From: Pseudomonadales bacterium | Lineage (GTDB): Bacteria > Pseudomonadota > Gammaproteobacteria > Pseudomonadales > Azotimanducaceae | NCBI GenBank assembly: GCA_022825925.1 | Contig: JAJDVW010000083.1 | Location: 1 to 64,000 of the forward strand | Direction of reading: 5' to 3' | DNA length: 64,000 bases | Shown: in pieces, positions 46,411 to 54,503 of the stretch | Layout: each line of letters opens with the position of its first letter | Numbering within the stretch: the stretch's first letter is position 1 | Translations under genes and position numbers: made by a program | Notes under the pieces: generated by a model | The model's database searches: none | Seen by the model: the letters and a program-made list of their open reading frames with translations, nothing else | Told to the model about the DNA's origin: nothing

Positions 46411-48815
46411 AGCGGGCTTTGGCCGCAGTGGGGTGCCTGCTCGGCGCCGTTCTGTGCGGGGCCGACGAGATCGAGACCGTCACGGTGGTGGGGACGACGC
46501 CCCTGCGGTTGGACGATGCGGATGCCAACGCGTTTCCCGGCAGGGTCCAGCACTTCGATGGCGAAACGTTGCGGCGGAGCGCGAGTCTCGACCTCGCGAG
46601 CTTCCTGAACCGTCGGGCCGGGGGCGTCCACGTCCACTCCGCCCAGGGCAATCCGCTGCAGTCGGACCTCTACTACCGGGGCTACGTGGCGTCCCCGCTG
46701 CTCGGCCTGCCGATGGGCCTCACGGTGTACCAGAACGGGGTGCGGCTCAACGAACCGCTGGGGGACGCGGTCAACTGGGACCTCGTGCCCCTGAACGCCG
46801 TGGCCGGCGTGACGCTGCTCGGAGGATCGAACCCGCTGTACGGCCTCAACACGCTCGGCGGGTCGATCGCGCTGCGGATGAAGAACGGTTTCACGCACCC
46901 GGGCCACGCGGCCGCGATCGAGGGCGGCTCCCACAACCGTTTCGTCGCGAACGCGGAGACCGGGGGCGGGAACGAACGCCTGGCCTGGTACGCCAACCTG
47001 CAGCGGTTCCACGAGGGCGGCTGGCGCGACCTGTCGGACTCGTGGGCGGAGAACGGGTACGCCAGCGTCGGATGGCGCGGTGCGGAGGCTTCGGTGGACC
47101 TGGACTTCCACGCGAGCCGGTCCGACCTGACCGGGAACGGGCTCGCCCCGGGCGGACTCCTCGAGCGCGACCGCGCGGCTGTCTTCACGGCGCCGGACAT
47201 CACGGAGAACGACGCGAGGCTGTGGACGCTCCGCGGCGATCGCGACTTCGGCGGGGCGAACGTGGCCGGGCAGCTCTCGTGGCGGTCGAACGACACCGCG
47301 TCGTTCAACGGGGACGGACTGGACGAGGACGACATCGACGAACTCGTCGATGTCGGCTTCGGCGGTGTCGAGTCGTTGCTGGGCGTCCTGCGCGGCGGCT
47401 GCCGGGAGTCCGTGGCGGAGGAACTCGGGCGGGACGGGACGGAGCTCGGATCCCCCGGCGAGGGCGCGTTCGTCGAGGCCGTGGCGGAGAGCGGCTGCAG
47501 CGCGGTCAACAACCTGAGCGACCGGGAGCAGGACACGCTCGCCGCGGCCCTCGAAGCCGAGCTGGTTCTCGAAGCGGGGGGCTTCGCGCACGACGTGCGC
47601 GCCGGCGTGGGTTACTACCGGGGTCGGAGCGGGTTCGAATCCGCCCGGCAGTTCGCGCTCCTGGACCCGGGCCGGCGTTCGACGATCGGGCCCGGCGCCG
47701 TCGGCGGGGCGTTCGCCGAGGACCGGACGGACCTGCGCACCCGTACCGCGCGCCGCTACCTGTACTTCGGCGACGCCGTGCGGGTCAGCGAACGCTGGAC
47801 GGTCTCGCTGTCGGGTTTCCTGCACGCGAGCAGGGTGACCCTCGCGGACCGGAGCGGCGAGCAGCCGCGGTTGAACGGGCGGCATGACTTCCGGAACTTC
47901 AACTGGGGCATCGCCTCGCTGTTCCGCCTCGGGCCCGCGACGAACGGCTACGTGTCCTACCGGCAGGCGAGCCGGCTGCCGACGCCGATCGAACTCGCGT
48001 GCAGCGAGGAACTCGCCATCAACCCGGAGACCGGGGAACTCGAGGAGTGCCGCCTGCCGAACGCCTTCCTCGCGGACCCGCCGCTGGACGAAGTCGTGTC
48101 GAAGAGCCTGGATCTCGGCCTGCGGGGAGACCGCGCGGGCGTCTCCTGGACCCTCGGGGCCTTCCACGCGCGCAACCGCGACGACATCATCTGGCAGACC
48201 GGCCAGACGCGCGCCCACGGCCTCTTCAGGAACGTGGACGAGACGCTGCGGCTCGGGCTGGAAACCTCGCTGGCCGGGGTCAAGGGGCCGTGGCGGTGGG
48301 ATGTCGGCTACACGTTCGTGCGGGCGACCTTCGAAGACGACTTCGAGGTGCTGAGCCCGAACCACCCGGCGATCCCCGAGATCGAAAACGGGGACGACGG
48401 GGAGGACGGGGAGGACGAAGGCGCGGGCACCCGTCCGGTTCGGGCCGGCAGTTCGGTGCCGGGCATTCCGGAGCAACTGTTCAAGGCCGCGGTCGAGTAC
48501 GCGATCGACGAGCGCTGGTCCGTTGGCATGGACCTCATCGCCGTGTCGTCGAGCTACCTGCGGGGGGACGAGTCGAACGAGCTCGACCGGCTGTCGGGAT
48601 ACGTGACGGTCAATGCCCAGGCGCGCTGGCGGAGCGGGCAGTTCGAGGCCTTCGTGCTGGTCGAGAACCTGTTCGACGGGGACTACGAGACGTTCGGCCT
48701 GATCGGCGAGGAACCGGACGAGATCGTGGGCCTGGACGACCTCGGGGACGACGTGCGCTTCTACGCTCCCGGTGCGCCGGCCTCCGCCTGGATCGGAGTC
48801 AGGCGGCGGTTCTGA
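46407..48815 (+). CDS. TonB-dependent outer-membrane receptor 1
   Basis: An 802-residue receptor with a short signal peptide (VKRALAAVGCLLGAVLCGAD). The TonB-box-like ETVTVVGTTPL lies near 23-33. A plug domain to about 160 has LGGSNPLYGLNTLGGSIAL, and the rest is a 22-strand barrel ending in PASAWIGVRRRF, with a terminal Phe as needed for BAM insertion. The ligand is unknown. Acidic, Cys-containing loops occur around 300-370, and another acidic loop (ENGDDGEDGEDEGAG) near 655-670 may bind cations. The start overlaps the hemE stop. Co-transcription with hemE might hint at iron or heme, but this is speculative. Confidence 0.85.
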   Translation: MKRALAAVGCLLGAVLCGADEIETVTVVGTTPLRLDDADANAFPGRVQHFDGETLRRSASLDLASFLNRRAGGVHVHSAQGNPLQSDLYYRGYVASPLLGLPMGLTVYQNGVRLNEPLGDAVNWDLVPLNAVAGVTLLGGSNPLYGLNTLGGSIALRMKNGFTHPGHAAAIEGGSHNRFVANAETGGGNERLAWYANLQRFHEGGWRDLSDSWAENGYASVGWRGAEASVDLDFHASRSDLTGNGLAPGGLLERDRAAVFTAPDITENDARLWTLRGDRDFGGANVAGQLSWRSNDTASFNGDGLDEDDIDELVDVGFGGVESLLGVLRGGCRESVAEELGRDGTELGSPGEGAFVEAVAESGCSAVNNLSDREQDTLAAALEAELVLEAGGFAHDVRAGVGYYRGRSGFESARQFALLDPGRRSTIGPGAVGGAFAEDRTDLRTRTARRYLYFGDAVRVSERWTVSLSGFLHASRVTLADRSGEQPRLNGRHDFRNFNWGIASLFRLGPATNGYVSYRQASRLPTPIELACSEELAINPETGELEECRLPNAFLADPPLDEVVSKSLDLGLRGDRAGVSWTLGAFHARNRDDIIWQTGQTRAHGLFRNVDETLRLGLETSLAGVKGPWRWDVGYTFVRATFEDDFEVLSPNHPAIPEIENGDDGEDGEDEGAGTRPVRAGSSVPGIPEQLFKAAVEYAIDERWSVGMDLIAVSSSYLRGDESNELDRLSGYVTVNAQARWRSGQFEAFVLVENLFDGDYETFGLIGEEPDEIVGLDDLGDDVRFYAPGAPASAWIGVRRRF

Positions 48816-48821
48816 GGCAGG

Positions 48822-49535
48822 TCAGGGAATCTCCACCCCGAGGGAGCGCAGTTGCGTCTCGGCCGCGTCCGCCCAGCCGCGGTTGGCGGCGGGGCTCGCC
48901 GGGCTCGGATGGAGGACGTGCCCGATCGGCACTCGAGCCCCGAGGACGGCGCGGGCGCGACCTTCGCTCCACCGTCCGACACCTACGACCAGGCGCGGCT
49001 CGAGGTAATCCACGATCTCCACCAGCGCGCGGTCGCAGACCCGGTAGAGCGCCCGCCTCTCGTCCGGCGGGAGCTTGTCCGGCGTCCGGTTGCGGCCCGA
49101 CGCCTCCAGGAAGGCCAGTGGGCAGTAGTTCCACACGAGGAACCGGCGGAAGAATGCCCTGGGCGTGCCGAAACGGTCCCGCGCCCAGCCCCACAGGCGG
49201 CTGCCGCTGACCTCGCTGCGGGTGCAGGCAAACCCCTGGATCGGCCGTTTGGGATGCTGGCGCGCCGGCGGTCTTATGCCGGTCTCGATACCGAGCCAGG
49301 AGCGCACCAGCGAGACCTCCCCGAACGGCACTCCCGTCTGCACCATGCCGAAGGGTCCCGGGTTCATGCCGAGCAGCAGCACTTCCGCGTCGGGCCGGCA
49401 ATGCCGCTCCAGGTACTGGCGATGCGCCGCGAAGGCGTAGTCGAGTGGGTTGTAGACGTGCTCGACGGGCGGCGCGAACGCGAGGGCGCCGACGTCCCGG
49501 CCGAGGGCGCGGGCGATGGCGGCCGGCCGGGTCAC
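48822..49535 (-). CDS. SMUG1-type uracil-DNA glycosylase
   Basis: A 237-residue base-excision repair enzyme. The active-site motif LLLGMNPGPFGM lies near 52-63 and is followed by TGVPFGEVSLV. The second motif, HPSPASPAANRGW near 208-220, supplies the catalytic His. Both match the SMUG1 family, not family 1 UNG. It removes uracil and oxidised pyrimidines from DNA. The GTG start at 49535 overlaps the stop of the upstream gene (GTGA), placing it last in a three-gene leftward run with two exported proteins of unknown function. It converges with the TonB receptor gene with a gap of 6 bp. Confidence 0.88.
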   Translation of the reverse strand: MTRPAAIARALGRDVGALAFAPPVEHVYNPLDYAFAAHRQYLERHCRPDAEVLLLGMNPGPFGMVQTGVPFGEVSLVRSWLGIETGIRPPARQHPKRPIQGFACTRSEVSGSRLWGWARDRFGTPRAFFRRFLVWNYCPLAFLEASGRNRTPDKLPPDERRALYRVCDRALVEIVDYLEPRLVVGVGRWSEGRARAVLGARVPIGHVLHPSPASPAANRGWADAAETQLRSLGVEIP

Positions 49536-50434
49536 GGATGCGCGGAGAAGTCCCCGGCCGAAACCCGCATCACGTCGCGGTTCTCGTTGACGAGGACGAG
49601 CGCCTCCGGGCTTTCCCACGCGATGGCCTCGAGCTGCTTCGTGACGTCCGGGTCGAGGTCGAGTTTCCACGCCCGGCCGGAGAACCAGTTCCCGCCGGTG
49701 GCCGGGCGGTCGAAGATCCACAGCGCGACGTAGGTGGCCACCGCGAGCCGGGAGCCATCGGGCGACAGGTCCGCGCCGGTCGCCAGGGTGACGTCTTCGC
49801 GTCGCCCGACCAGCGTCAGCACGTTGTCCCGGTCGACGTGGTCGGTGTCGAGGCGATAGAGCTTCGCTCCCGGTTCCCACTCCAGCGCCTTGCCGGCCTG
49901 GCGGTGCTTGGTGATGAAGTGGAGCTTGCCGCCGTCGACGAAGACGGCCTCGCAGTCGAAGTGCCAGGTCTTCGCGGGGAAGTGCTCCTGGTCCGGATAG
50001 CGGATCGGCAGGAAGGCGTGCGCGCGCATCTTCGCGACCGCGCGCGGGTCCGGCTCGCGGACGACGTACACGCCGAGGTCCCGCCGCGAGTTGCCGTTGT
50101 TGCCGACGTCGGCGATGTACAGCGTCCCGTCCGCGAGGGCGATGTCCTCCCAGTCGTAGTGCCAGGCGTTGTCGATGGCGTGCCCTGGCCAGTCCGCGGG
50201 CGCGCCCTCCCGCCCCGAGAGGAAGGGCGGCATGAGCGGCGTCCCGTGCGGGTCGAGGGCAAACACCCGTGCGGTGTCGCCGCTGTCGTTGTGCACCCAG
50301 TAGAACTCGCCGGCCTCGGACTTCACGATGCCGCTGACCTCCGAAAGGTCGGGGTGCGTGAGACTGCCGACGGGCTCGACCGCGTGGCCGGCCAACGCCA
50401 CGGCGCAGAGCGCCGTGGCGACCGTCCGCTTCAC
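49532..50434 (-). CDS. Exported beta-propeller-like protein of unknown function
   Basis: A 300-residue protein with a signal peptide (KRTVATALCAVALAGHAVEP). The body has WD/YVTN-like short strands: SEVSGIVKSEAGEFYWVHND, DWEDIALADGTLYIADVGNN, ATGADLSPDGSRLAVATY and LEAIAWESPEALVLVNEN. These suggest a six- or seven-bladed propeller similar to esterase-like or phytase-like proteins, but no catalytic residues can be assigned. The start is GTG 50434, overlapping the stop of the Tat protein gene; the stop overlaps the start of the glycosylase gene. The overlaps on both sides argue for one transcript. Confidence 0.65.
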   Translation of the reverse strand: MKRTVATALCAVALAGHAVEPVGSLTHPDLSEVSGIVKSEAGEFYWVHNDSGDTARVFALDPHGTPLMPPFLSGREGAPADWPGHAIDNAWHYDWEDIALADGTLYIADVGNNGNSRRDLGVYVVREPDPRAVAKMRAHAFLPIRYPDQEHFPAKTWHFDCEAVFVDGGKLHFITKHRQAGKALEWEPGAKLYRLDTDHVDRDNVLTLVGRREDVTLATGADLSPDGSRLAVATYVALWIFDRPATGGNWFSGRAWKLDLDPDVTKQLEAIAWESPEALVLVNENRDVMRVSAGDFSAHP

Positions 50435-50946
50435 CCGTCGAAGGCGTAGCGGATCATCACGCGGGAACCGTCGGCCAGCCCGGTCCGGAAGGGCTCCCCG
50501 AAGCGGCTCCAACCGGTGTCGGCGTACTTCTCGCCCATGATCCCGAGAATCTGCGCGTGGATGTCCGTCGCGGTCTCGATGGATCCCGTCGCCATCAGTT
50601 CCGGCGCCTGGCGGAACGCGCCGTCGGACCGCGTCCACACGCCGAAGTCCCCGACCCAGATGCGGGCCCGCGCGAGACCCTGCTCGACCGCGCGGGCGCG
50701 CCACGCGTCAGGCTGCGTCACGACGAAGATGTCGGACCCGTCGTAGGCGAACCAGATCTCGGCCTTGCAGCGGCTTTCCTCGCCGTTGCTCTTGATGGGC
50801 GTCAGGTAGACGAGCGGGGAGCTGGCGAGTCCTTCCGGCGCGTCGGCCCAGGCGTGACGCCCGGCCAGCAGGAAGGCGGGAGCGAGGGAAGCGCCCACGA
50901 CGAAGGATCGCCGGGAGAGCGCCGGGGGGGTTGGTGTGTTGGCCAT
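50431..50946 (-). CDS. Tat-exported small protein, possible split-barrel fold
   Basis: A 171-residue protein with a twin-arginine signal at the N-terminus: SRRSFVVGASLAPAFLLAG (about 11-29), then an AWADA cleavage site. The mature part reads LVYLTPIKSNGEESRCKAEI, VVTQPDAWRARAVEQG and a SRVMIRYAF end. Its beta-rich layout resembles pyridoxamine-oxidase-like or deazaflavin nitroreductase split barrels; this is a weak resemblance only. Tat export would fit a protein that carries a cofactor. ATG 50946 is preceded by AAGGAA. It is first of the three-gene run to 48822. Confidence 0.6.
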   Translation of the reverse strand: MANTPTPPALSRRSFVVGASLAPAFLLAGRHAWADAPEGLASSPLVYLTPIKSNGEESRCKAEIWFAYDGSDIFVVTQPDAWRARAVEQGLARARIWVGDFGVWTRSDGAFRQAPELMATGSIETATDIHAQILGIMGEKYADTGWSRFGEPFRTGLADGSRVMIRYAFDG

Positions 50947-51097
50947 GGGTATTCGGTTCCTTGCCGGACGTAACGCTCTACGAGCGTAAGCCGGATTTCC
51001 GTCGCGCGCCAGTGTGAGCCAGTGTGACCGCGCCGCCCGGGAGCGTCGGGGGTGTCTGCTACCATCCTCGACGGTTGTCGGGCAAGGGAGGCGAGCG

Positions 51098-52861
51098 ATG
51101 AGGAAGATGGCGGCGGTGGTCCTGGCAGCATGCGCGCTCGGCGGCGCCGGCGCGGAGAAGAACGCCTACTTCGGCGACCTGCACGTCCACACGCGTTTCT
51201 CGTTCGACGCGTTCTCCTTCGCCACCCGCGGCAGCCCGGACGACGCCTACCGCTTCGCCAAGGGCGGTACGCTGATGCACCCGGCGGGCATCGAGGTGCG
51301 CCTCGACGAGCCGCTCGACTTCTACGCGGTGACCGATCATGCGGCGTATCTCGGCGCGATGACCGCGCTGCTGAATCCGCAGCACCCAAGACACCGCGAG
51401 GCGACGGAACTCGGCCTCCTCGATGCGACCACGCCGGCGGCGCGGGGCGGCTATCTCCCCGCGGCGCGCCCGTTCGTCGAGACGCTCGGGGACGACTACG
51501 ACCGCAAGGGCGCGTGGGCCCAGATCGTGGCCGCCGCCGAGCGCCACAATCGCCCCGGCGAGTTCACGGCCTTCATCGCCTACGAGTTCACGCCCTCGCG
51601 GGAGGGCGGCAACATGCACCGCAACGTGATCTTCGCCGGCGGCGACGTGCCGGACAACATCTTCGGGCGGGACGACTCCGCCAACCCCGAGGACCTTTGG
51701 GCGTGGATGGACGAGCAGCGGGCGCGCGGCGGCGACGTGCTCGCGATCCCGCACAACTCCAACGGCTCCGACGGCTGGATGTTCGAGAACGTGCAGTACG
51801 ACGGCAGCCCCATGGACGCGGACTACGTGGACCGGCGCATGCGCAACGAACCGCTGGTCGAGATCGCGCAGGTCAAGGGCACCTCGGAGACGCACCCCGC
51901 CCTGTCGCCCAACGACGAGTGGGCGGACTTCGAGATCTTCCCGTACCGCGTCGGGCAGTGGGGGAAGTCGAGGCCCAACGGCAGCTATGTGCGGGAGGCC
52001 TGGCTGACGGGCCTCGGCCTCGAAGCGAGCACCGGCATGAATCCGTACCGGTTCGGCGTTGTGGCGGCTTCCGACACGCACAACGCGGGGTCGCGGTTCG
52101 ACGAGGAGAACTTCCTCGGCAAGGTGGGGGTCCATGACGCGCTGCCGCAGCGACGCGGCTCCGTGCCCGTCGGCGAGTTCGACGGGCTGCCCACGTACCG
52201 GCACGTGTACCGGATGCACTACGGGGCGGCCGGGATCGCCGGGATCTGGGCGGAGGAGAACACGCGGGCGGCGCTCTTCGCCGCGTTGCGCCGGAAGGAG
52301 ACGTTCGGGACGAGCGGGACGCGGATCCGGCTGCGCATGTTCGCCGGCCACGGCCTGCCCGCCGACCTCCACGACCGCCGGGACATGACGGCGGGCATGG
52401 AGGGCGTACCCCAGGGCGGCGATCTCGAGGGCGGCGATGTGGCGCCGACGTTCGCCGTGCAGGCGCTTGCCGATCCAGGGGCCGCGCCGCTGCAGCGGCT
52501 GCAGGTCGTGAAGGGCTGGATCGAGGACGGTCAGACCCACGAGCGCGTCTTCGACATCGCGTGCTCGGACGGACTCGCCGTGGACCCGGCAACGCACCGC
52601 TGCCCCGACAACGGGGCCACCGTGGATCTCGCGACGTGCGCCATCAGCGCGGGCCTGGGGGCGGCGCAGCTCGGCGCGACCTGGACCGATCCAGCCTGGG
52701 ACGCCCCCGCGATCGCCTTCTACTACGCCCGCGTGCTGGAGAACCCGACCTGCCGCTGGTCGACGTGGGACGCGATCAGGGCGGGCGTGCCGCCACGGCT
52801 GGGGTTGCCGGAAACGCTGCAGGAGCGGGCCTGGACCTCCCCGGTGTGGGTACGCCCGTAG
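51098..52861 (+). CDS. DUF3604 family protein, copy 2
   Basis: A 587-residue paralogue of the protein encoded at 27.3-29.2 kb, with the same order of blocks: signal peptide (MAAVVLAACALGGAGA), FGDLHVHTRFSFDAFSF, FYAVTDHAAYLG, RNVIFAGG, IPHNSNGSDGWMFEN, VKGTSETHPALSPNDEW, ASDTHNAGS and NPTCRWSTWDAIRAG near the end. The metal-type His and Asp of the H-x-H and TDH motifs are present. Function is unestablished in the family. A TACCAT -10-like hexamer at 51058-51063 and AAGGGAGG before ATG 51098 support the start. It stands alone, facing the esterase gene to its right across a 209-bp gap. Confidence 0.85.
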   Translation: MRKMAAVVLAACALGGAGAEKNAYFGDLHVHTRFSFDAFSFATRGSPDDAYRFAKGGTLMHPAGIEVRLDEPLDFYAVTDHAAYLGAMTALLNPQHPRHREATELGLLDATTPAARGGYLPAARPFVETLGDDYDRKGAWAQIVAAAERHNRPGEFTAFIAYEFTPSREGGNMHRNVIFAGGDVPDNIFGRDDSANPEDLWAWMDEQRARGGDVLAIPHNSNGSDGWMFENVQYDGSPMDADYVDRRMRNEPLVEIAQVKGTSETHPALSPNDEWADFEIFPYRVGQWGKSRPNGSYVREAWLTGLGLEASTGMNPYRFGVVAASDTHNAGSRFDEENFLGKVGVHDALPQRRGSVPVGEFDGLPTYRHVYRMHYGAAGIAGIWAEENTRAALFAALRRKETFGTSGTRIRLRMFAGHGLPADLHDRRDMTAGMEGVPQGGDLEGGDVAPTFAVQALADPGAAPLQRLQVVKGWIEDGQTHERVFDIACSDGLAVDPATHRCPDNGATVDLATCAISAGLGAAQLGATWTDPAWDAPAIAFYYARVLENPTCRWSTWDAIRAGVPPRLGLPETLQERAWTSPVWVRP

Positions 52862-52888
52862 GGGACGGGCCCAGGCTCGTCCCGTCCC
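52862..52888 (+). terminator. Stem-loop directly after DUF3604 copy 2
   Basis: GGGACGGG (52862-52869) pairs perfectly with CCCGTCCC (52881-52888) around an 11-base loop, immediately after the stop codon. The flank is not T-rich. It may serve as terminator between the two convergent genes. Confidence 0.4.
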
Positions 52889-52938
52889 GTCTTGAATTCA
52901 TGCACGTACGCGATCGGGCTTGTCCCGTCCCGTCTCGA
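52875..52938 (+). repeat. Two 21-bp direct repeats in the convergent gap
   Basis: GCTCGTCCCGTCCCGTCTTGA (first 20 bases match pattern) at 52875-52895 recurs at 52918-52938 with two differences. The first copy overlaps the stem-loop of the DUF3604 gene. The rest of the gap to 53070 shows no gene that I can support. Confidence 0.5.
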
Positions 52939-53070
52939 CGGCCTGCACGGTCTTGACACGGGCGACCGCGAGCTACGTGAACATCGCCTCAATCAAGATC
53001 CCGTGCGGCCATCGCGGCTCGTCGGCCCTCCGCCTGGTTCTCGGCGGTCCGCGCCCCCCGGCGCGCCGCC

Positions 53071-53703
53071 TCACCGCAACAGCGGTTCCAGCACCTCCCA
53101 GACGTTTTCGAGCAGAATCGGCTGAGCCTCCGCGGTCGGGTGGATTCCGTCGCGCTGCAGCATGGTTTCCGGGTCGATCCCGTCGAGGAAGAAAGGCACC
53201 AGCTTTGCGTCGAGCGACTCGCTGACCTCGACGAAGACGTCGCGGAACGACTCGGTGTAACGGGGGCCGAGATTGGGTGTCATCTGCATGCCCGCGACGA
53301 CGACGGCGGCCCCCTTGGCGCGGGCGGCCCGCGCGATGGCGTCCAGGTTCTCCCGGATCCGCGCCACGGAATAGCCGCGCAGACCGTCGTTGCCGCCGAG
53401 TTCGACGATCACGATGCGCGGCCGGTGCCGCTCGAGGAGCGCGGGCGCGCGCGCGCGTCCGCCCGTGGTCGTCTCGCCGCTGACGCTCGCGTTCACGACC
53501 CGGTACGGACTGCCCGCGTCCGCGAGACGTTTGGCCAGCAGGTGGACCCAGCCCCGCTCGGAAGCGATGCCGTAGGCGGCGCTCAGGCTGTCGCCCAGGA
53601 CGAGGATGGTCGGTTGCGTGCCGCCGGGCGCGTCGACGTTGGCGGTAGCGCCGACGGCGATGACCAGGATGGGCAGCGCAAAGATGCGTGACAGGCGTTG
53701 CAA
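53071..53703 (-). CDS. tesA: SGNH arylesterase/lysophospholipase, TesA-like
   Basis: A 210-residue periplasmic esterase. After a signal peptide (RLSRIFALPILVIAVGATAN) come the SGNH blocks: LVLGDSLSAAYGI with the catalytic Ser, VSGETTTGG with Gly, ELGGNDGLRG with Asn, and DGIHPTAEAQ with the Asp and His. TesA-type enzymes cleave thioesters and esters of fatty acids. The start is unclear: TTG 53703 is used because it sits at the signal peptide, while TTG 53733 and GTG 53811 are also in frame. It is divergent from the ABC transporter pair, the same arrangement as tesA next to ybbA-ybbP in many gammaproteobacteria. Confidence 0.85.
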   Translation of the reverse strand: MQRLSRIFALPILVIAVGATANVDAPGGTQPTILVLGDSLSAAYGIASERGWVHLLAKRLADAGSPYRVVNASVSGETTTGGRARAPALLERHRPRIVIVELGGNDGLRGYSVARIRENLDAIARAARAKGAAVVVAGMQMTPNLGPRYTESFRDVFVEVSESLDAKLVPFFLDGIDPETMLQRDGIHPTAEAQPILLENVWEVLEPLLR

Positions 53704-53816
53704 CGGATGGGCGCCGGTGATGCGTACACGCAATGGTAGTCTATGCGCCGCAAGCCCATCGGATCCGGTCGCCGGCCCCGCCGACGCCCGGTGTTTGAGG
53801 TCATCCGACACCCGAC

Positions 53817-54503
53817 ATGAACGACGGTTCCGCCGAATCGCCGATCCTGCGCGCCCGCGCGATCAACAAGACCGTGCCGACCGCGGAGGGCGACCTGTGC
53901 ATCCTCGACGACGTGGACTTCGAGGCGGCGGCCGGCGAGTCGGTGGCGGTGGTGGGCGCCTCCGGGTCCGGCAAGACCACCATGCTCGGGATCCTGGCGG
54001 GACTCGATCTCCCGAGCGCCGGGGACGTCTGGCTCGACGGAGAAGAGATCACGGCGCTGTCGGAGGAGCAGCGTGCGCGGGTGCGCGGTCGCTGCATCGG
54101 CTTCGTGTTCCAGACCTTCCAGCTCATCGAGAGCCTGTCGGCGCTCGAGAACGTGATGTTGCCGTCGGAGCTGCGGGGCGACGCCGCCGCGCGCGATGAC
54201 GCGCTGCAGTTCCTGACGCGGGTGGGCCTCGCGGAACGGGTGACCCACTATCCTCGCGAGCTTTCGGGTGGCGAGCAGCAGCGCGTGGCCATCGCGCGGG
54301 CCTTTGCCTCGCGGCCGAAGGTCCTGTTCGCGGACGAGCCCACCGGGAACCTGGACACCGCAACGGGGGCGCGGGTCATCGATCTCCTGTTCGATCTCAA
54401 CGTCGAGTCCGGCGCGACGCTCGTGCTCGTGACGCATGATGCCGCCCTCGCGGACCGGTGCAACCGCATCGTCACCCTGGAAGCGGGAAGGGTCGCCGCG
54501 TGA
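53817..54503 (+). CDS. ybbA: ABC transporter ATP-binding protein, YbbA/LolD-like
   Basis: A 228-residue ATPase. Walker A is GASGSGKTT near 44-52, the Q-loop lies in FVFQTFQLIE, the signature is LSGGEQQRV near 144-152, Walker B is VLFADEPTGNLD near 164-175 and the switch His is in LVTHD near 201. It belongs to the MacB/LolD/YbbA branch that works with FtsX-type permeases. Its stop overlaps the GTG of the permease gene. Position beside a tesA-like gene supports the YbbA assignment. The transported substance is not known. Confidence 0.87.
   Translation: MNDGSAESPILRARAINKTVPTAEGDLCILDDVDFEAAAGESVAVVGASGSGKTTMLGILAGLDLPSAGDVWLDGEEITALSEEQRARVRGRCIGFVFQTFQLIESLSALENVMLPSELRGDAAARDDALQFLTRVGLAERVTHYPRELSGGEQQRVAIARAFASRPKVLFADEPTGNLDTATGARVIDLLFDLNVESGATLVLVTHDAALADRCNRIVTLEAGRVAA

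Noticed and set aside
47631-47644. A GGTTCGAATCC tRNA T-loop-like sequence
   Set aside because: It lies within the reading frame of TonB receptor 1, and no acceptor, D or anticodon stem can be built around it.
52940-53070. A short peptide with SYVNIASIK in the gap before the esterase gene
   Set aside because: Too short and without consistent similarity to a known protein end. Composition is that of non-coding GC-rich DNA.
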